From Prunella strophiata (lineage: Eukaryota; Chordata; Aves; Passeriformes; Prunellidae), in NCBI GenBank assembly GCA_036583965.1, contig JAZBQD010000015.1:73329830-73393829 (forward strand): DNA of 64,000 bases. Direction: 5' to 3'. This document shows, one piece after another, positions 12,387 to 25,572 of this stretch (position 1 is the stretch's first letter; the number at the start of each line of letters is the position of its first letter). A program made the translations under genes and the position numbers. The notes beneath the pieces were generated by a model. That model did not search any database, had not been told where the DNA came from, and worked only from the letters and a program-made list of their open reading frames with translations.

Positions 12387-12652
12387 ATGTTGTTTTTCAG
12401 TAAGAGCACAGAATAGTTGGAAGTGTAAAACAAAAAGGTAAAGAATACATCTGGGGAGGAGATTTAACTTTCACCAGTTTCATTAGCAAATGGTATGTCT
12501 AGGAATCTTATGTAGTCATGTGGTTGCACTTTTCAAGGTAACAGGAATAAGTTTATGCAAGTCTTAAGCTTAAAACACAGACTGGTTCTCACTGCAATAA
12601 ATCTGTCCCAGGGAAAAGCTGGATAGGTGTAGTGCTGTGCATTAAAGAGGGA

Positions 12653-12666
12653 TATATATATATATA
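12653..12666. repeat. (TA)n microsatellite
   Basis: Short alternating TA run inside the intron. Confidence 0.8.
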
Positions 12667-15600
12667 GGGTTACCATGGATTAACACACAGATTGATGTGG
12701 CTAAAGGAGCTACTGACTGAAGGATAGCTCACATGTTCCTGAATTTGAGAAGCTGTGCACTGATGAAATCAAGGCTGTCTCTTTACAGGGCAAGTAGATC
12801 CCATGTTCCATAACTGTAAGTAAAAACAAAATCTCAGTGATTCTGCTCTCTGAAAATGAGGATGGATTTTCAGTACAATTTTAAAGGCCTGCTTTCAGCA
12901 ACAGTAAATTGCTGTTGTCAAGTCCTGAGATTTATTTGAGTTAAGCAATACTCAGTTTCAGCTTGCTGTTCCTATTTGGGTGACTAAACCAATGCTTCCC
13001 TTCTCAAAACAAGTTTTTAGTACCTTTTAAGGGAGAAACTTTCAAATAAGGCATCATAGGAGTTGCAAGTACAAAAATTATGTATTAAGTTTTTAAACTG
13101 CAAGAATAAAGTACCCATGATTATATGATTAGTCTGTCTTTCATGGAAGAGTGGGAAAGACTGATTATGTGTCTGTCCCAGTCTTTTTCCTGTCACTTTC
13201 TGTATATGTGCTGAGACACAAGGAACACAGGAAGTCATATGAAATATGGGTGAGGAGGAGGATGTTGTCTGCTTGAACATTTTCTGCTCTTTTTGCTAGA
13301 TCAGATGGCCTTGCTTTCATTGCAATTTAACTGTGCCTCTCCTTGCACTTGGGAGGGTTAAAATGCTTGAAGAGTGATGCAGGCTAAATGAAACTTTGTT
13401 TGGAGAAAGCTGACACATGCTACTATTAAAGGATGTGCTATGACTGCTTCTTGTCTCAGTGTTGATAGGACCATGAGTAGAAGTTACATTTATTAACTAT
13501 AATCCAAAAACTCCTATCTCAATTGTAGGCGTATTGCTAAGTTGATTAATGTTCTCAGAACAGGCTGTTTGCATACACTAAACCATTTTACCAAGGTAGT
13601 AATCAAATCCTGAATGCTATCCAAAAAGAGAGTGTCAGAGATGAGCGCTGGTGAGAGCTTTGGGATATTAAAATAAAGGGATGAGTACAATGATTGAAAT
13701 CCCTAGGTTTGCTGAGTTAAAAGTTAAAAAGGATGTCTTGCTCAAATGCAACCACAGAGACTGGTACAAATGAAAACATGAAGAAAGTTAGGTGAGGTAA
13801 AATCACCTTAGCTTAGAGGTAGTGTAATTTTTTCCTCCTCCTTTGTACCGCTGATATATTTCACCCCTGAGATTATTTTTACTTTAAATATGTGTTTTTG
13901 TAAAAGAGGTTTATCTCTTGAGATGGGCTTAAGCACCATGTGAATTCTAGACTGCCTGTGATTCTCAGGATTTGGGCAAATGAGAGCAAGACCACAAGTG
14001 CACATCCCTAAGAGAATCTTTATGGTGCCAGAACAGTTAACATTTAGACACAATGTCTGGATGCCACCAGCCTGAGAATAGACTGAAAAGGTAAAATGAG
14101 TTCAGGCTATTTTCAGCTTCTGAGGAGCACTCCAAAGTCAGCAAGACTAAATAGAACAGGCTAACTGTGCCATCCTTAAGAGGGAAGAAGCAAGTAAACA
14201 GATTTTAAAAAGCAGTCAGTTACTGAGGTGTTAATACAGCAACAAGTTCGTTCATGTTAATGAATCACAAAGTAAGGGAACAGACAGTGGTGTTACTGAA
14301 AAGAAGGCAAATCTTACTTCACTCTTGGTACTTATTGGGGTGGCTGAACTTCAGATTTGTAAAGAAAATGCTCTGATTCCGTTGGTCCTACTAGAGAACT
14401 AGGTCCAGTTTAGAGCCCCATACTTCATACTTAGTGCTGTAATGGGAAACATATACATGAAAGTGATGTGGCTGTAGGGAGAGTTTGAAGGCATGGGCAT
14501 TTACTATGATTAAGTAAAGGTGAGTGAAAAGTAAAGGAGGAAGGAAAGTAATACTGGTGTTGGACTATATAGTCTTGCAGTAAGATTCCTCTGGTCCACT
14601 GTGAAAAAATGTAGGAAAGAAATCAGATTTTTGAAGAAAGTTGCAGAGAAATTATATTGCACATGTTCCAGTGCTGATAGCACAGTTAAATGGTTACCTG
14701 AGAATATTTAGAGGATCCTTGTAGCTGAAGAACATGCTAAACACTTCCCTTAATTGCAGCTTGGATGTTGCCAAGTTTGTAGTTTTTTCAAGGGAATAGA
14801 TCAGCTTTTACTTTTAGTTGTCCTGCAGCCCTCATCATTGAAGTTTGTATTCCCAAACTGACAGTTTTACTCTTGCTTCAAAAACTGAGACTAGAAGAAA
14901 TGTTAGAGAATGTGTAAATCATTAAAGCAGTTGTTAATTCATACATTAATACTACACCATGTTTTGGTAGTCATTTGTGTGTGAGGTGGCAGATGATTTG
15001 AAAATGACATCGGCAAAATTGATTCTATCACAGTAAAATAGTGGAAGCTCCCTACAGTCTCTGTAGAGGTGCCACTTATGATGCTTATGGACCATGTCAC
15101 TGACTTTGATAGCATTTAAAACTGAATACATAATAGTCTCTGTGTCAGAAAACTGCTGATGGAAATCTTGGAGCTAAACAAACATTTTCTAAATGAGTCT
15201 GGGAAAATCAGGAAATAAATGAAGCCTTTAGGTCACCTGCCAGCTTTATTTTGTGAGTGTGATAGAAGTTCAGTTAGCTGGTAGGCTGTCACCTGTATTT
15301 TTCCTGTGTATTTGCCTTTCAGGCTCGCACCAAAGAATGACACAGCACAGTTAGGCTACTAATCTGTATTGCTTTGCTGAGCAATACCTGTTTTTTTTAT
15401 TTGTATACTCTCTTAAGAGGAAAAATCTGCAATGAGAAGCTTTCCAGATATCATAAGGTGTCCTTTCAGCTTCTGGCTGAAGAGCATTTAGTGTCGTCAC
15501 TAAGCACTTTGTAATGCAGTGACTTAAATTGTTAACTTTTAAGTCATGTTACAATAGTTATGTGTGTAGTAGCACAATGCAAGAAATGCAATATCACATT

Positions 15601-16859
15601 ACCCTTTCACCTTTGAGACAGCTGATACACGTGTAGAAGCTGCAGGTGGTGTAAATGAGGTCACTAAATAAGACTTTATCAGTTATTACCTCCTAGCTGT
15701 TGCTTCCTTAACTAAAACCAGGTTGTAAATGCATACATTGAATAAGATACCAGTCTCTGGTAAATAAGCTACAGCTCACTTGTTAACAGTGTTTCTCATC
15801 TCTCAAGCAGTGTGCAAAATATGCAGTTGTCTTATAATAATGACACTGGAATTGCCTGTCCTTGTAGGAAATTGAACAAAATTTGTTGACTTTCAAGGGT
15901 CAATTAAAGACAGTCTAATTGTAGCGAGTTGCTATTAGAGATTCTTTTCTGCCTTAACGAAATCTATTTCATTTGGGTCATTGCATTCTAAAATACTGAC
16001 ACTTAAAACTTTGGTAGACATATCACATAGTGAGGTAAAAGGTTTAGATTACTGTAACTTGTTTATTGGGTTTGTTTGTTTTTGGTGGTGGTTTTTTTTG
16101 TTTTTTTTTTTTGTGGAAAGGAATGTGGTGTACATAGCTTGGAAAGCGTTCAACTGCCAGGATTTTAACTCATATTCATACTGCTATAGGCTGTATTCGT
16201 CCAGACGTGTGAAGCCTGATTGCCATGGGAAAATGCATACATGTTAACCACAGCTCAGTTTCAATTTGTTTTTCTTCATGTTTATAGTGCTATGTCCTTC
16301 ATTTTTAACTGCTGTTTCAGAATTTCCAAAATTGCTTTATTATGTTACAGAAAGGGTTCAAATGGCAGTCTACTATAGTCTTTACTCTTTTCTCTTTTGG
16401 CACTTATTTCTTCTCACGACTGTAAAGATCATCTAAGGGCTTTCTGTATGCATTTATGCTACATACACTTTTAATAGGCCTACATGCTCTCCAGTCTTCT
16501 AAAATTTATTTGAAATAGTAGATTTGTACTCTGTCAGTTGTTTGTCTGTGCTTAAAAAGCAGAGCATAGATGTGTGGGATAATGTAAAAAAGTAAGAGGT
16601 TGTATTGTGCAGAAAGGAAAGACAGCCAACATGACACTGCTGTGCTCAGTTTATTGAGTGGACCAGCCTGAGCTGTAGGCTGTGTCAGGTGTGCTCCTGT
16701 TTGCATAAATGAATACAGTTTACAATCAAAAGGGACCTGTCCTAATTGCCACTCAGATGAGTCTGGACAGTGAAGCCTGGAGGAGCTGCAACACTTGCTC
16801 CAGCCAGTCAGTGTCAAGCTCCCGGCAATGGCTGGATGCCAGCAGGTCATGGTTCCACC

Positions 16860-16923
16860 TGATTTGCTCAATGTCTGGTGGTTGGGCTAGGTAATCTCCA
16901 ACCTCAACAATCCTGTGATTCTA
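16860..16923 (+). mobile_element. CR1 LINE 3' tail fragment
   Basis: The stretch 'ggttgggctaggtaatct' followed by 'ccaacctcaacaatcctgtg' and 'attcta' resembles the last 60 bases of avian CR1, with the usual 'aggtcccttcc' block deleted. The 240 bases upstream (from about 16620) may belong to the same insertion, but I cannot align them from memory. Confidence 0.55.
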
Positions 16924-17712
16924 GGAACTTCATTCCAGCTGTATATGAGTCTGCCCAGTTGCAGGAAGTGTCAACTCCATAGTATACACATGTAGCTCTG
17001 AAGGAGTTACTCAGAAAGTTTTTGGTGGCAAAGTCATTCTTGTTTTACTTCACAGGAATCAGAAACTCTTGATTGAAAATTAGATTGACTAAGAGCCGTC
17101 AGTGACTAACACCAGTATGCTAGAGAATACTTCTGATCTAGGACTTTATTTGTCTAATTTTGAGTGCTAGCTCTGAGGCAGCATAGTGGCAAGAAAATAA
17201 AATGTAAAACTGTTAAACTTCTTGTAGCTCAGAGTTCTTTATTTTGTTTCTTTAAAAGTTACTTTTGAAGTTGATGTAAAGGTTCACAGATGTTGCACGC
17301 TTGCACGTTGTGGATAGATCAAGAGCTTAGTAATGATACTTCAATTTTCCTATATTGCGTGTGTCTGAATATGTTGTTGACTTGAATGTCTGTAAACGTT
17401 TTTGAGGTTGTTGTAAAATATGGTTATTTCTTCCTCTTTATTGTAATAATGTGTCTTCACGTAATATAAATTGGCTTAAGCTGATTGTTAGCATGAATTT
17501 TAGACTGATTATTTCAAGTCATCATTCTCACTTGTCAATTATGGATAGACTGCTACGTTATACACCTAGATTCCAAAGTTTGGCATGCATAAGCTTGCTG
17601 AATAAAACCAGGCTACTGATCAGTACTGTAATAAAGTAGAATTTTTTAGGAATGTACTTCTGTATTTAATTGGTCTGCTGACTTGCACTAATTTTCTGCT
17701 CCTTCTCCACAG

Positions 17713-17904
17713 AACGTGTATGTGAACATAAGCCGCATCATGTCAGTAGCAAGCCGCCTGATCGAGTCTGGTCATTACGCTTCACAGCAAATCAAACAGA
17801 TTGCCAGTCAGTTGGAACAGGAATGGAAGGCATTTGCTGCAGCCTTGGAAGAACGTAGCACATTACTGGACATGTCCTCCATCTTCCACCAAAAAGCTGA
17901 ACAG
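17713..17904 (+). CDS. TRIO: TRIO exon, spectrin repeat
   Basis: 192 nt, 64 codons, phase 0 both sides (segment residues 316-379). It reads NVYVNISRIMSVASRLIESG, then QQIKQIASQLEQEWKAF and RSTLLDMSSIFHQKAEQ. The heptad-like spacing of Ile/Leu and the Trp in EQEWKAF are typical of spectrin helices. It matches the exon at 38997-39188 in length and aligns gaplessly with 22 of 64 identical residues. Acceptor 'ctccacag', donor 'gtgagt'. Confidence 0.95.
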
Positions 17905-20900
17905 GTGAGTAAATAGGAGGGCATCAACAAAAGTTTATGTGCTGCAATGGTGAATTGTGCAGTTTGCTTTTGCTCTGGACAGAAGTGCAAAAAGTGGTTG
18001 AAAAGGTTGACAAGAAAGCCAGTATATTTACTTCTGCCAATTTCAATACTCAAACAAAACTTTGTTCTCCTCAGTTTAGCCCATTGGCCTTAAAATTTCC
18101 ACAAAATGCTTTGCCCACATCAGTGCAAGATAAACTAACCAAATTAGCTATATGAATCAAATTGAAGTGGACTGAAATGCTTAAGTATATAAGGCTTTTA
18201 AGTATTGATATAATGCCTTTCCTATATCTAGAAGCTGTCACTTGTTCTGCTGTCCTCACCACTCAACTCCCATCAGTCCTTGAGTGCCAAGATTTAACTC
18301 ATGATAATTGCTTCTAGAAAGCATAAGTTGAACTGGCCTGAAAGTTGAGAGGTTAATTAACTGCCTTCTGAATCTGAAATTGTGGTGGGAGATGTTTACT
18401 TAGTATTCCATAGGAGATTCCTCCTATGCTAAAAAAACATTTTAGCTTTAGGCCTATACCAATTATTTTAATTAAGTCATTAACCGTGTGTAACTGCCAG
18501 AGAAGAGGTATATGTAGGGGAAATAGGAATAAATATCCCCAAGTTAATAATCTTAATGGCAAAAGCATGTTTTGCCCTCCAGGGAGTTCAGTTCTCAAGG
18601 AGTTGCTGTGTGTGCGCAGTTGAGTCACCCGCTGATCTTGTAGACTGTCTGCTCTGTGCATCCCTGGTGTGTTCGGGGAGCAGAGGTTCTTGGATGGGTA
18701 TGGCTGATGTGCTGTATGTAGATGCTTTTCTTTCATTTTGCCTTGCTAAATTATAACCAAGGAAAGGTCTCATGTCTGATATAACTTTAATTTGGAGTGA
18801 ATGAAGGAAGCATTTGGGAGCTGGAAACTTCAGAAACAGAGAAAGGCAGTACAGTTGATTTTAAGATATTTTTTCCATGATTTCTGCTACATGGATATTT
18901 AACTTGATAAATATCTTGGCATTAGAAGTGAGAATGTATTAAGATGCGAATACACATTGCTTTTCATTGTGTTAGTGTTGACATTGGTTTAATGTCCTTA
19001 GACAGACTGAGGTAAATTATATAAAATGCCACCATAATGAGTCCTTTCAGCAGGTTTTACAGAAAAGCTACATAAACATGAGAAGAAGGAATTGTCTTCT
19101 GATAGAAAAGTCAGCAGTCAGCTTGAAGGTTTTGATAGACACAGTTCGGTACCTTGTCAGTGTTGATGCTTTTCTAGTTACTGGGGTCATTTGGGTTTGC
19201 ATTTAAGCACTTTGAGCCATACATGTAGGAGAGAGGTGAATGAAATGTGAACAGGTGGGTATACCTTGACTTAAATGCTGTCATTTTTCATAACAAAAAT
19301 AATAAGTTATGCTCATCAGAAGTCAAGGGACTAAATTTTTTGTGCGATTGTGTGCTGGGCAGCTATAGCAAGGGTCAGTGTTTCCTTCTTTACCACTAAA
19401 TATAAGTGTAAACAGGAAACAGGAGGAAAGATAAAAATGAGAGACAATAGTGCAGCATGTGCTGGGATTAATTTACTTTTAATTGCTCCTTCTGCAGTTT
19501 TCATTTTATGATTAGCTGTGATAGATTGCCCCAGCTGATTTGTAAGATACCTGCCTGTGATATATTAGCTGTTTCATTAACAGTGGAGAGTTCAAGGAAA
19601 GAGGGTTTGGAATGTGAGGAATGACCCCTTTAGAGACTGGTGACACTTGACCTAGATAAAAATATTAAAATGTAAGCAGCCCAAGAAAAAACACACCCGT
19701 TCTTGAATGCATGTGTTCTCTTGCAAGTGACAGGTAGGTGTTGCTGCCTGCTGTCAGGCACAGTGAAGAGTGTACCAGCTATCAGTGCCTGCTCACTGGT
19801 GGCACATGGAGCTTCTGTTAACATTCAGTGCTTAACCTTAGAGATTTTTTAAACTGGCCCTTAATGAGAATTAAATAAGTATTTTAGAGCTATGTACTCC
19901 ACCACTCTTCTGCCCAGCTATCAAACAGTAGGAGAGTACCTGAACTGATCTATGAATTTGTTTTTCCTCAAAAGACTACTTGTGCTCCAAGAATTAAGAT
20001 ATGTATAGATGAAACAAAAGGCTTGGTCTCATAACTTATGAGTCTTGAACTTGACATGAATAGAGAAAATTTACTTTAGAGAGCTTACATATGTTTGGCT
20101 GTACTGGATTTAACAAACTCCTAGAAAAACAGATTGTTTTTTCCTCTTTCCCTTCCTAGCATAACAGGGGTATAAAATTCATGCCCCCTATCTGTGAAAA
20201 AGTAAGTTGGCAGAACTTCTGCTGTGCATATAGCTGTGATGGCAGTTTCCTGTCTGTCAAGACAGCTTAACTTCAGAGATAACTTAAATTGTCTGCAGAA
20301 GAGATTTCTGTTGCAGTATCCTCAATTTCCCCTGAAAGGCTTGACTCAAGCAGCTATGCTGATATAGCTGTGTGCTCAAAGTTCAATGCTAGTCCTAAGA
20401 GACCTCTGCTTAAGTTGTAAATCCCTTACATGCTTGCTGCTGTAGTAGCTTGCCAAATGGATTTAGTGCTTCTCTGCACGTAAAAGTTAGTTCTTTGGGG
20501 ACTGAGGTGTGAATTCGCTGTGCCCTGACACTGCTTTGCTTCCTTGATAACCTCTCTCCAGCAAAAGACAACTATGGAGTGTTTCAGTGAATGGTTCACC
20601 AGTAATTCTTTGTGTACATGTGCAAAGAAACATGTTTTTCTCTGAAGATTAAGAAGACGTGAGATGATAAACCTCATGATACCATGAGTGTCTGCACAGG
20701 GAGCTGATGGGTAAAAACCAAGGGTCTGGACTTTAAATCTGTAGCATGTTTTACTTCCTTGTGTAAACAATACCTTAGTTGGCTTTTGTGTTTCTGAAAT
20801 GGTAGGTGCAGGATGAAGGAAACTTTTTCTTAGCTGCAAAGTCAAGAGAAGGAGCAAGAGTAAACTTGAAGCATCAATATTGCCAGCAGTTAAATTGGTT

Positions 20901-21178
20901 CTGAAGACTGCCAACATACAGCTAAGCCTGCCTGTCTCCTAACAGCTCAATGAGTGTCAGATACCTAAAAGCACAAGTATAGTCAGAGTTGAATATTTCT
21001 TTCTATTCTGATATAAATTTCTGGTTCTTTCAGAGAGAAGTACTGTAAAGACTTTTTGCTTAAAAGAAGTCTTTTCAGTGTCTGTCACGCAGATTAATGT
21101 CCTTTTGTTTATTACCATCATGTGTGTACTCAATGGTAGAACCCAGAATCAAAGCTGAATGTTTCTTCTCTGTTGCAG
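17905..21178 (+). other. TRIO intron, 3274 nt
   Basis: Phase 0 intron. A 163-codon open frame on the minus strand at 20426-20917 has no recognisable domain or codon bias and is treated as chance. No repeats are recognised. Confidence 0.85.
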
Positions 21179-21310
21179 TACATGAGCAATGTGGACTCAT
21201 GGTGTAAAGCCTGTGGTGAGGTGGAGCTTCCCTCAGAACTGCAAGATTTAGAAGATGCTATCCATCATCATCAAGGGATATATGAGCACATTACTTTGGC
21301 TTACTCTGAG
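21179..21310 (+). CDS. TRIO: TRIO exon, spectrin repeat
   Basis: 132 nt, 44 codons, phase 0 both sides (segment residues 380-423). It encodes YMSNVDSWCKACGEVELPSE, then LEDAIHHHQGIYEHITLAYSE. The helix with V-D-x-W-C is the first helix of a new repeat. The donor is the weaker 'gaggtcagt'. Reading through it would add 34 codons before a stop at 21409-21411. Acceptor 'ctgttgcag'. Confidence 0.93.
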
Positions 21311-24300
21311 GTCAGTGTCTTGTTTGTTTCCTTAGACAAAATTGTGTCAAGTTTGGATCATGATTCAGTATCACTTGTTGCAGTGGGAGTTAGTTCAAAA
21401 CTCAAGTGCTGAGCTTCTTTTTAAATTTTATATACTGGATTTTGCTACTGTTGTTCAAAAGTGAAGTGTAAAAAGTTCTCCCTGTAACCTTCGGAAAGAA
21501 ATTAAAAGGTGAGATTTTACCATGTGTGGTACCAACAGCCCTTGGAGCTCTGAAGTACTAAGTATGTTTTGATTTGCATTTGCATGTTACTGCCTTTTAA
21601 TAGCAGTGGGATACTATTGTTTAGACATTTACTTGAAGGGAAGTTAGCTTGGCATTCTTTGGGAAGATTTTCTGTTGGCATGGATTTCTCTAAGTATGTT
21701 TTGAAAATCCATCTATGAAATTGCCTCACAAGAAAGACTTAACTACCGAAGGATGTTACTTGAGAAGCCAGAAGGTAATGCACTTAGTCTCATCAACCTC
21801 AAAGACACTTTAATGAGCTAGGATGCCTATGTAGTCAGCATTTGTAAGATTAGCATATCCTATGCTGGTACTCTAATCTTGGACTCAGCACACACTGGAA
21901 TCATATTTGTCACTATTTCTAGTAGTTGTATTTACAACTTAAGATAAAATGCTTATTCTGAAGGTGGTCTAGAAAGTGACAACTCAACTATCTTTTTGTT
22001 TTCTTTCAAATTTTGAGTTTTCTGTTGTGCTTTACTTAGCAGAAATCAAATTGGTATTCACTATTATTAGCTAACAGGTATTTTCTGCATTTCCTGCTTT
22101 ACTTGCTTTTCCTTCTGTCAGGGTTGTTCTCATTGTTGGGTAAAACTGTTTTTACTATTTTACTATTTACAGTTGGATTGATGTTGTTCTGGATTAAATA
22201 CAGTAGTTTTGTACTGAAATTCTGTGTTTGATTAAATCATGGTAAAAATGATCAGTGGACACAGGATAGCTTAGGCCACAGCTTGCACCTGTCGTTAAAA
22301 GGAGGTCATGTGGGTTTGAATTAATGGTTGTGATTTATACATTACATTAAAGTTAAAACTACTTTCTGATGAACCAGCTTTATTATAGGAAGCTGAATCC
22401 TAAGTCAAGTCACATTTCATTTAGCAGTAAGGGAGGGTAAGATTAGTGCTGATGATCTGTCCTGTTGTTAGTGTATCAAACTGGGTTGTTTGAATACCTG
22501 CCAACTTAGGGTCTACATAAACTTTGTGACCTTGAGTCAGATGTCAAGGATTCACGAATTCTTATTTTTCTGTGTAAAATACACATTGATATCCCTATTC
22601 TTGCTCTGTGCCACGCTGCTATGTCAACTGATCTCATGACATACACCTGATAATACTTGCAATTTTACTTACATCTTAACTCTTTTAAGTCATTCTTGAA
22701 AACTATGTTTTGCAGTAAGGTATCTTGTCTCCATTATAAACTTCCATCATTGGGAGGGACTGGAGACATAGCATGATTGTTACAAATTTATGTGGAGAGG
22801 CAGTCTGGGGTGCATGCTTCATGAGAGTGTGGCAAGGAGGAGGAAGGCTAGATTTCCCTAGAATAATGATTATAAAGGGCTAAGGTTGAATTTTTTCTAC
22901 TTGGTTCTGTTTGGTTTGAGTTGGTTTTGTGTGGGTTCTTTGTTTTTTGTCAGGGATGTGACTGGATGAGCCTGCTTGTTAAGTGTAAACAAATACTGTG
23001 GATTAGCATGTTAAATAATGTTTGCTTGCTGGTGATACATAAAGAAAATAAGTTAAGCTGGTAGATTATAGGATTGCTTTGGGACATACCTTGAAAATTT
23101 ATTTAGGATTTCAAAGCTGTGGCTTTTGACTTTGGGTTAGCTAGTTTTAACAAAATCTTCACTGGTACAGCTCAAAGGGAAAAAAGAGCACTAAGTACCT
23201 TTCTTCTGATTTCTGGTCATTACTTTTCCCCATCAGGTAAAAAACCAGTTTTGTCTTTAGCAACCAGAATTGGTGCAGAAATAATAACTGTATGTGTATG
23301 TACAAGTTGTGTTCCTCCTCTGGGCAGAAGGTTTTATTTTGCATTTTTCAAGCATGCATTCCTTTTTGAAGATTGATGGAGGCATCTTTCTGTGTCAGGA
23401 TATTACAGCACTATTGCTTATCATTATTAGATGTATGACTTCATTTCTATTACAGTACGGAGCTCCTTTCATTTTGTGATGAATGAACAGTGGGGGAAGA
23501 GAGAGAGCAACACTATGGGAATCACAACACTGTCATTCATTTTAGATTGCAATGTCTTGACAACACGACTTGGTTGCAAAGTAGAAGACAGTAATTTTAA
23601 GAAAGTAAATGCTTTTAAGACTAGACAGTCTGATTTTACTGAGGGTAATTACTGTATATTACTAGTAAAGCAACTTACTAGCTTACAAGATGAGGCAACT
23701 GATATGCCTGAAAATCCAACAGATGTGCCTTAAAGGAAGATATATATGTGTATAAATAAAGTTATACAGTCTCACTGAAATCTTAAGGCAGTCATGCACT
23801 GGGAAGGAAGAAAATTTTAGTGTATTAACTCCAGAGGAAAATCTGTGCAGTCATTTGTTTATAAAGCTAATAAACTAATTGGATCAAGGGGCTGTCACAA
23901 TTACTTTCTTTCACCTAGATTTTATGGACTCTGAATGGATAATTGAAGTCCATTATCTTGAAATACTTGAAGGACTTACTAGATAATTCTTCTGGATACA
24001 GAAAAGAAAAAAGATATCATTGTAACTATGCTATGGACTATGCATTTTTTTCTGCTGACCTGACTTTACTGGAGCTAGTTTCAGAAGTGAGCATCATTCT
24101 CTGTGTTGATACTCATTGCTAGAATGAAAGAGTTCGAACTGAACTGAGAAATAAACTCCCTTGTAACCTAATTATCAGAAAAGAATTTTCATTTGGGTCT
24201 GTTTGACTACTGAATAACAAATTTAAAATGTGCCTAGACTTAGTAAAAATTGTTGAAAAGAGCCACTGGGGGAAGGACCTTGGCAAATTTGCTGTTTCTG

Positions 24301-25341
24301 ACATGGTGTTGATTTGATGGATTCAGGCAATTGTTTATACTTGTGTCCTTGCAGTTTCAGATGATTTTTGTTCCTGCCTGCTAGATGAGGTGTTAGAAAA
24401 GTTCTTTGCAGGTAGCTGAATGATGCTGAATTGTAATAGCTCTCTGAGCTTCATGCTGAAAGTGACAGAGTAAATGCCAATGAAAAGTGTTTTTAACACT
24501 AAATGTTGATAGTGACCAGATAAGAGAGGATTATTGCTTTTTAATTAGCATGCAAGGTAAATCCGAATATTTCTGCTGTGATATAAATCAGAGAAGACAA
24601 CAGTTAGAAATGACAAATGTTTCCTGTCAGTATCAGTAGTTAAACACATTTTGGAAAACAGTATCTTTTTGTGATACATGGAAAGGATTTAAGTGATTTA
24701 ATCAGAATTAAGTTTGCCATAACAGCAGTTTTCCTTTGGCTTACCAGTAACAGTAATAATTTAGAAGTTGTAAATTGTGTCAGATTGAATCACATACTAA
24801 GTCTTATATCTGTTGGTTTAAATGCATTTGTCAAATATTAACCTACAGAAAGTAACCTCCCTGTTCACCTTTACAGCAAATGAAGAGAGAGATTGTTTTG
24901 GAAGGATAATTCTGGACAAATGCTTAATTTTAAGTGTTTTGTTGACTAGGGAAAGAGATGAAGAATATTTATTCAAAGTTAGATTTGACTCGGTTTTTTT
25001 TTTTAAAAAACTCATAACAACAACAAAAAACTCAAACCAAACAAAAAATTCCAACACTTTGAAGGAAAGTAATTCTTAAAGTAATGAAGAAATGGAAAGA
25101 CAGGCTGTTATTTAGAAGAGTGCTACCTGTTAAAATTATTTTAAAGAGAAAGAATATAATTTTTTTTTTCTTTTCTGTAAGAGCTGCATGTAGGTAATCA
25201 TTCCTGCAATGAAACGAGTCTTCATTATTGCTCCCTGAATTCTTGAAGACATTTAGAACTGAGAGAAGGAGTGGGGTACAAAGTAGTAGCCCAACAAGCT
25301 TTTGGCAAGACATGTAATTCTTTGTCCTTTCTGGTGGCCAG
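21311..25341 (+). other. TRIO intron, 4031 nt
   Basis: Phase 0 intron, AT-rich, with T/A runs near 24992-25011 and 25150-25161. No transposon, RNA gene or conserved frame recognised. It ends at a 3' splice site (ccag) directly followed by gtgagc. Confidence 0.85.
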
Positions 25342-25572
25342 GTGAGCCAAGATGGGAAGTCACTCCTTGATAAACTTCAGAGACCCTTGACTCCTGGGAG
25401 CTCTGATTCCCTCACCGCATCTGCCAACTACTCCAAAGCAGTTCATCATGTCCTGGATGTCATCCATGAAGTATTGCATCACCAGCGCCAACTGGAAAAC
25501 ATCTGGCAGCACCGAAAGGTCCGCTTGCACCAGCGGCTTCAGCTCTGCGTTTTTCAGCAGGATGTTCAACAG
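25342..25572 (+). CDS. TRIO: TRIO exon, spectrin repeat
   Basis: 231 nt, 77 codons, phase 0 both sides (segment residues 424-500). It begins VSQDGKSLLDKLQRPLTPG, a proline-containing linker between helices, then ANYSKAVHHVLDVIHEVLHH and IWQHRKVRLHQRLQLCVFQQ, ending DVQQ. The RK-x-x-L-x-x-x-x-Q-L motif repeats the one that closes the exon at 5995-6507. The first bases of the exon, gtgagc, themselves fit a donor site, so the acceptor position rests on frame and on protein homology. The donor is 'gtaggt'. Skipping this exon would keep frame. Confidence 0.94.

Larger units (their letters stand above)
9710..17712 (+). other. TRIO intron, 8003 nt
   Basis: Phase 0 intron. It holds a 12-bp inverted repeat at 12358-12386, a (TA)n tract at 12653-12666, a GT/T-rich stretch at 16078-16114 and a CR1 3' tail at 16860-16923. 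No conserved reading frame is recognised. Confidence 0.85.

Noticed and set aside
20426..20917. 163-codon minus-strand open frame
   Set aside because: No recognisable domain, no codon bias, lies in an AT-rich intron and begins with low-complexity Leu-rich sequence. Best treated as chance.
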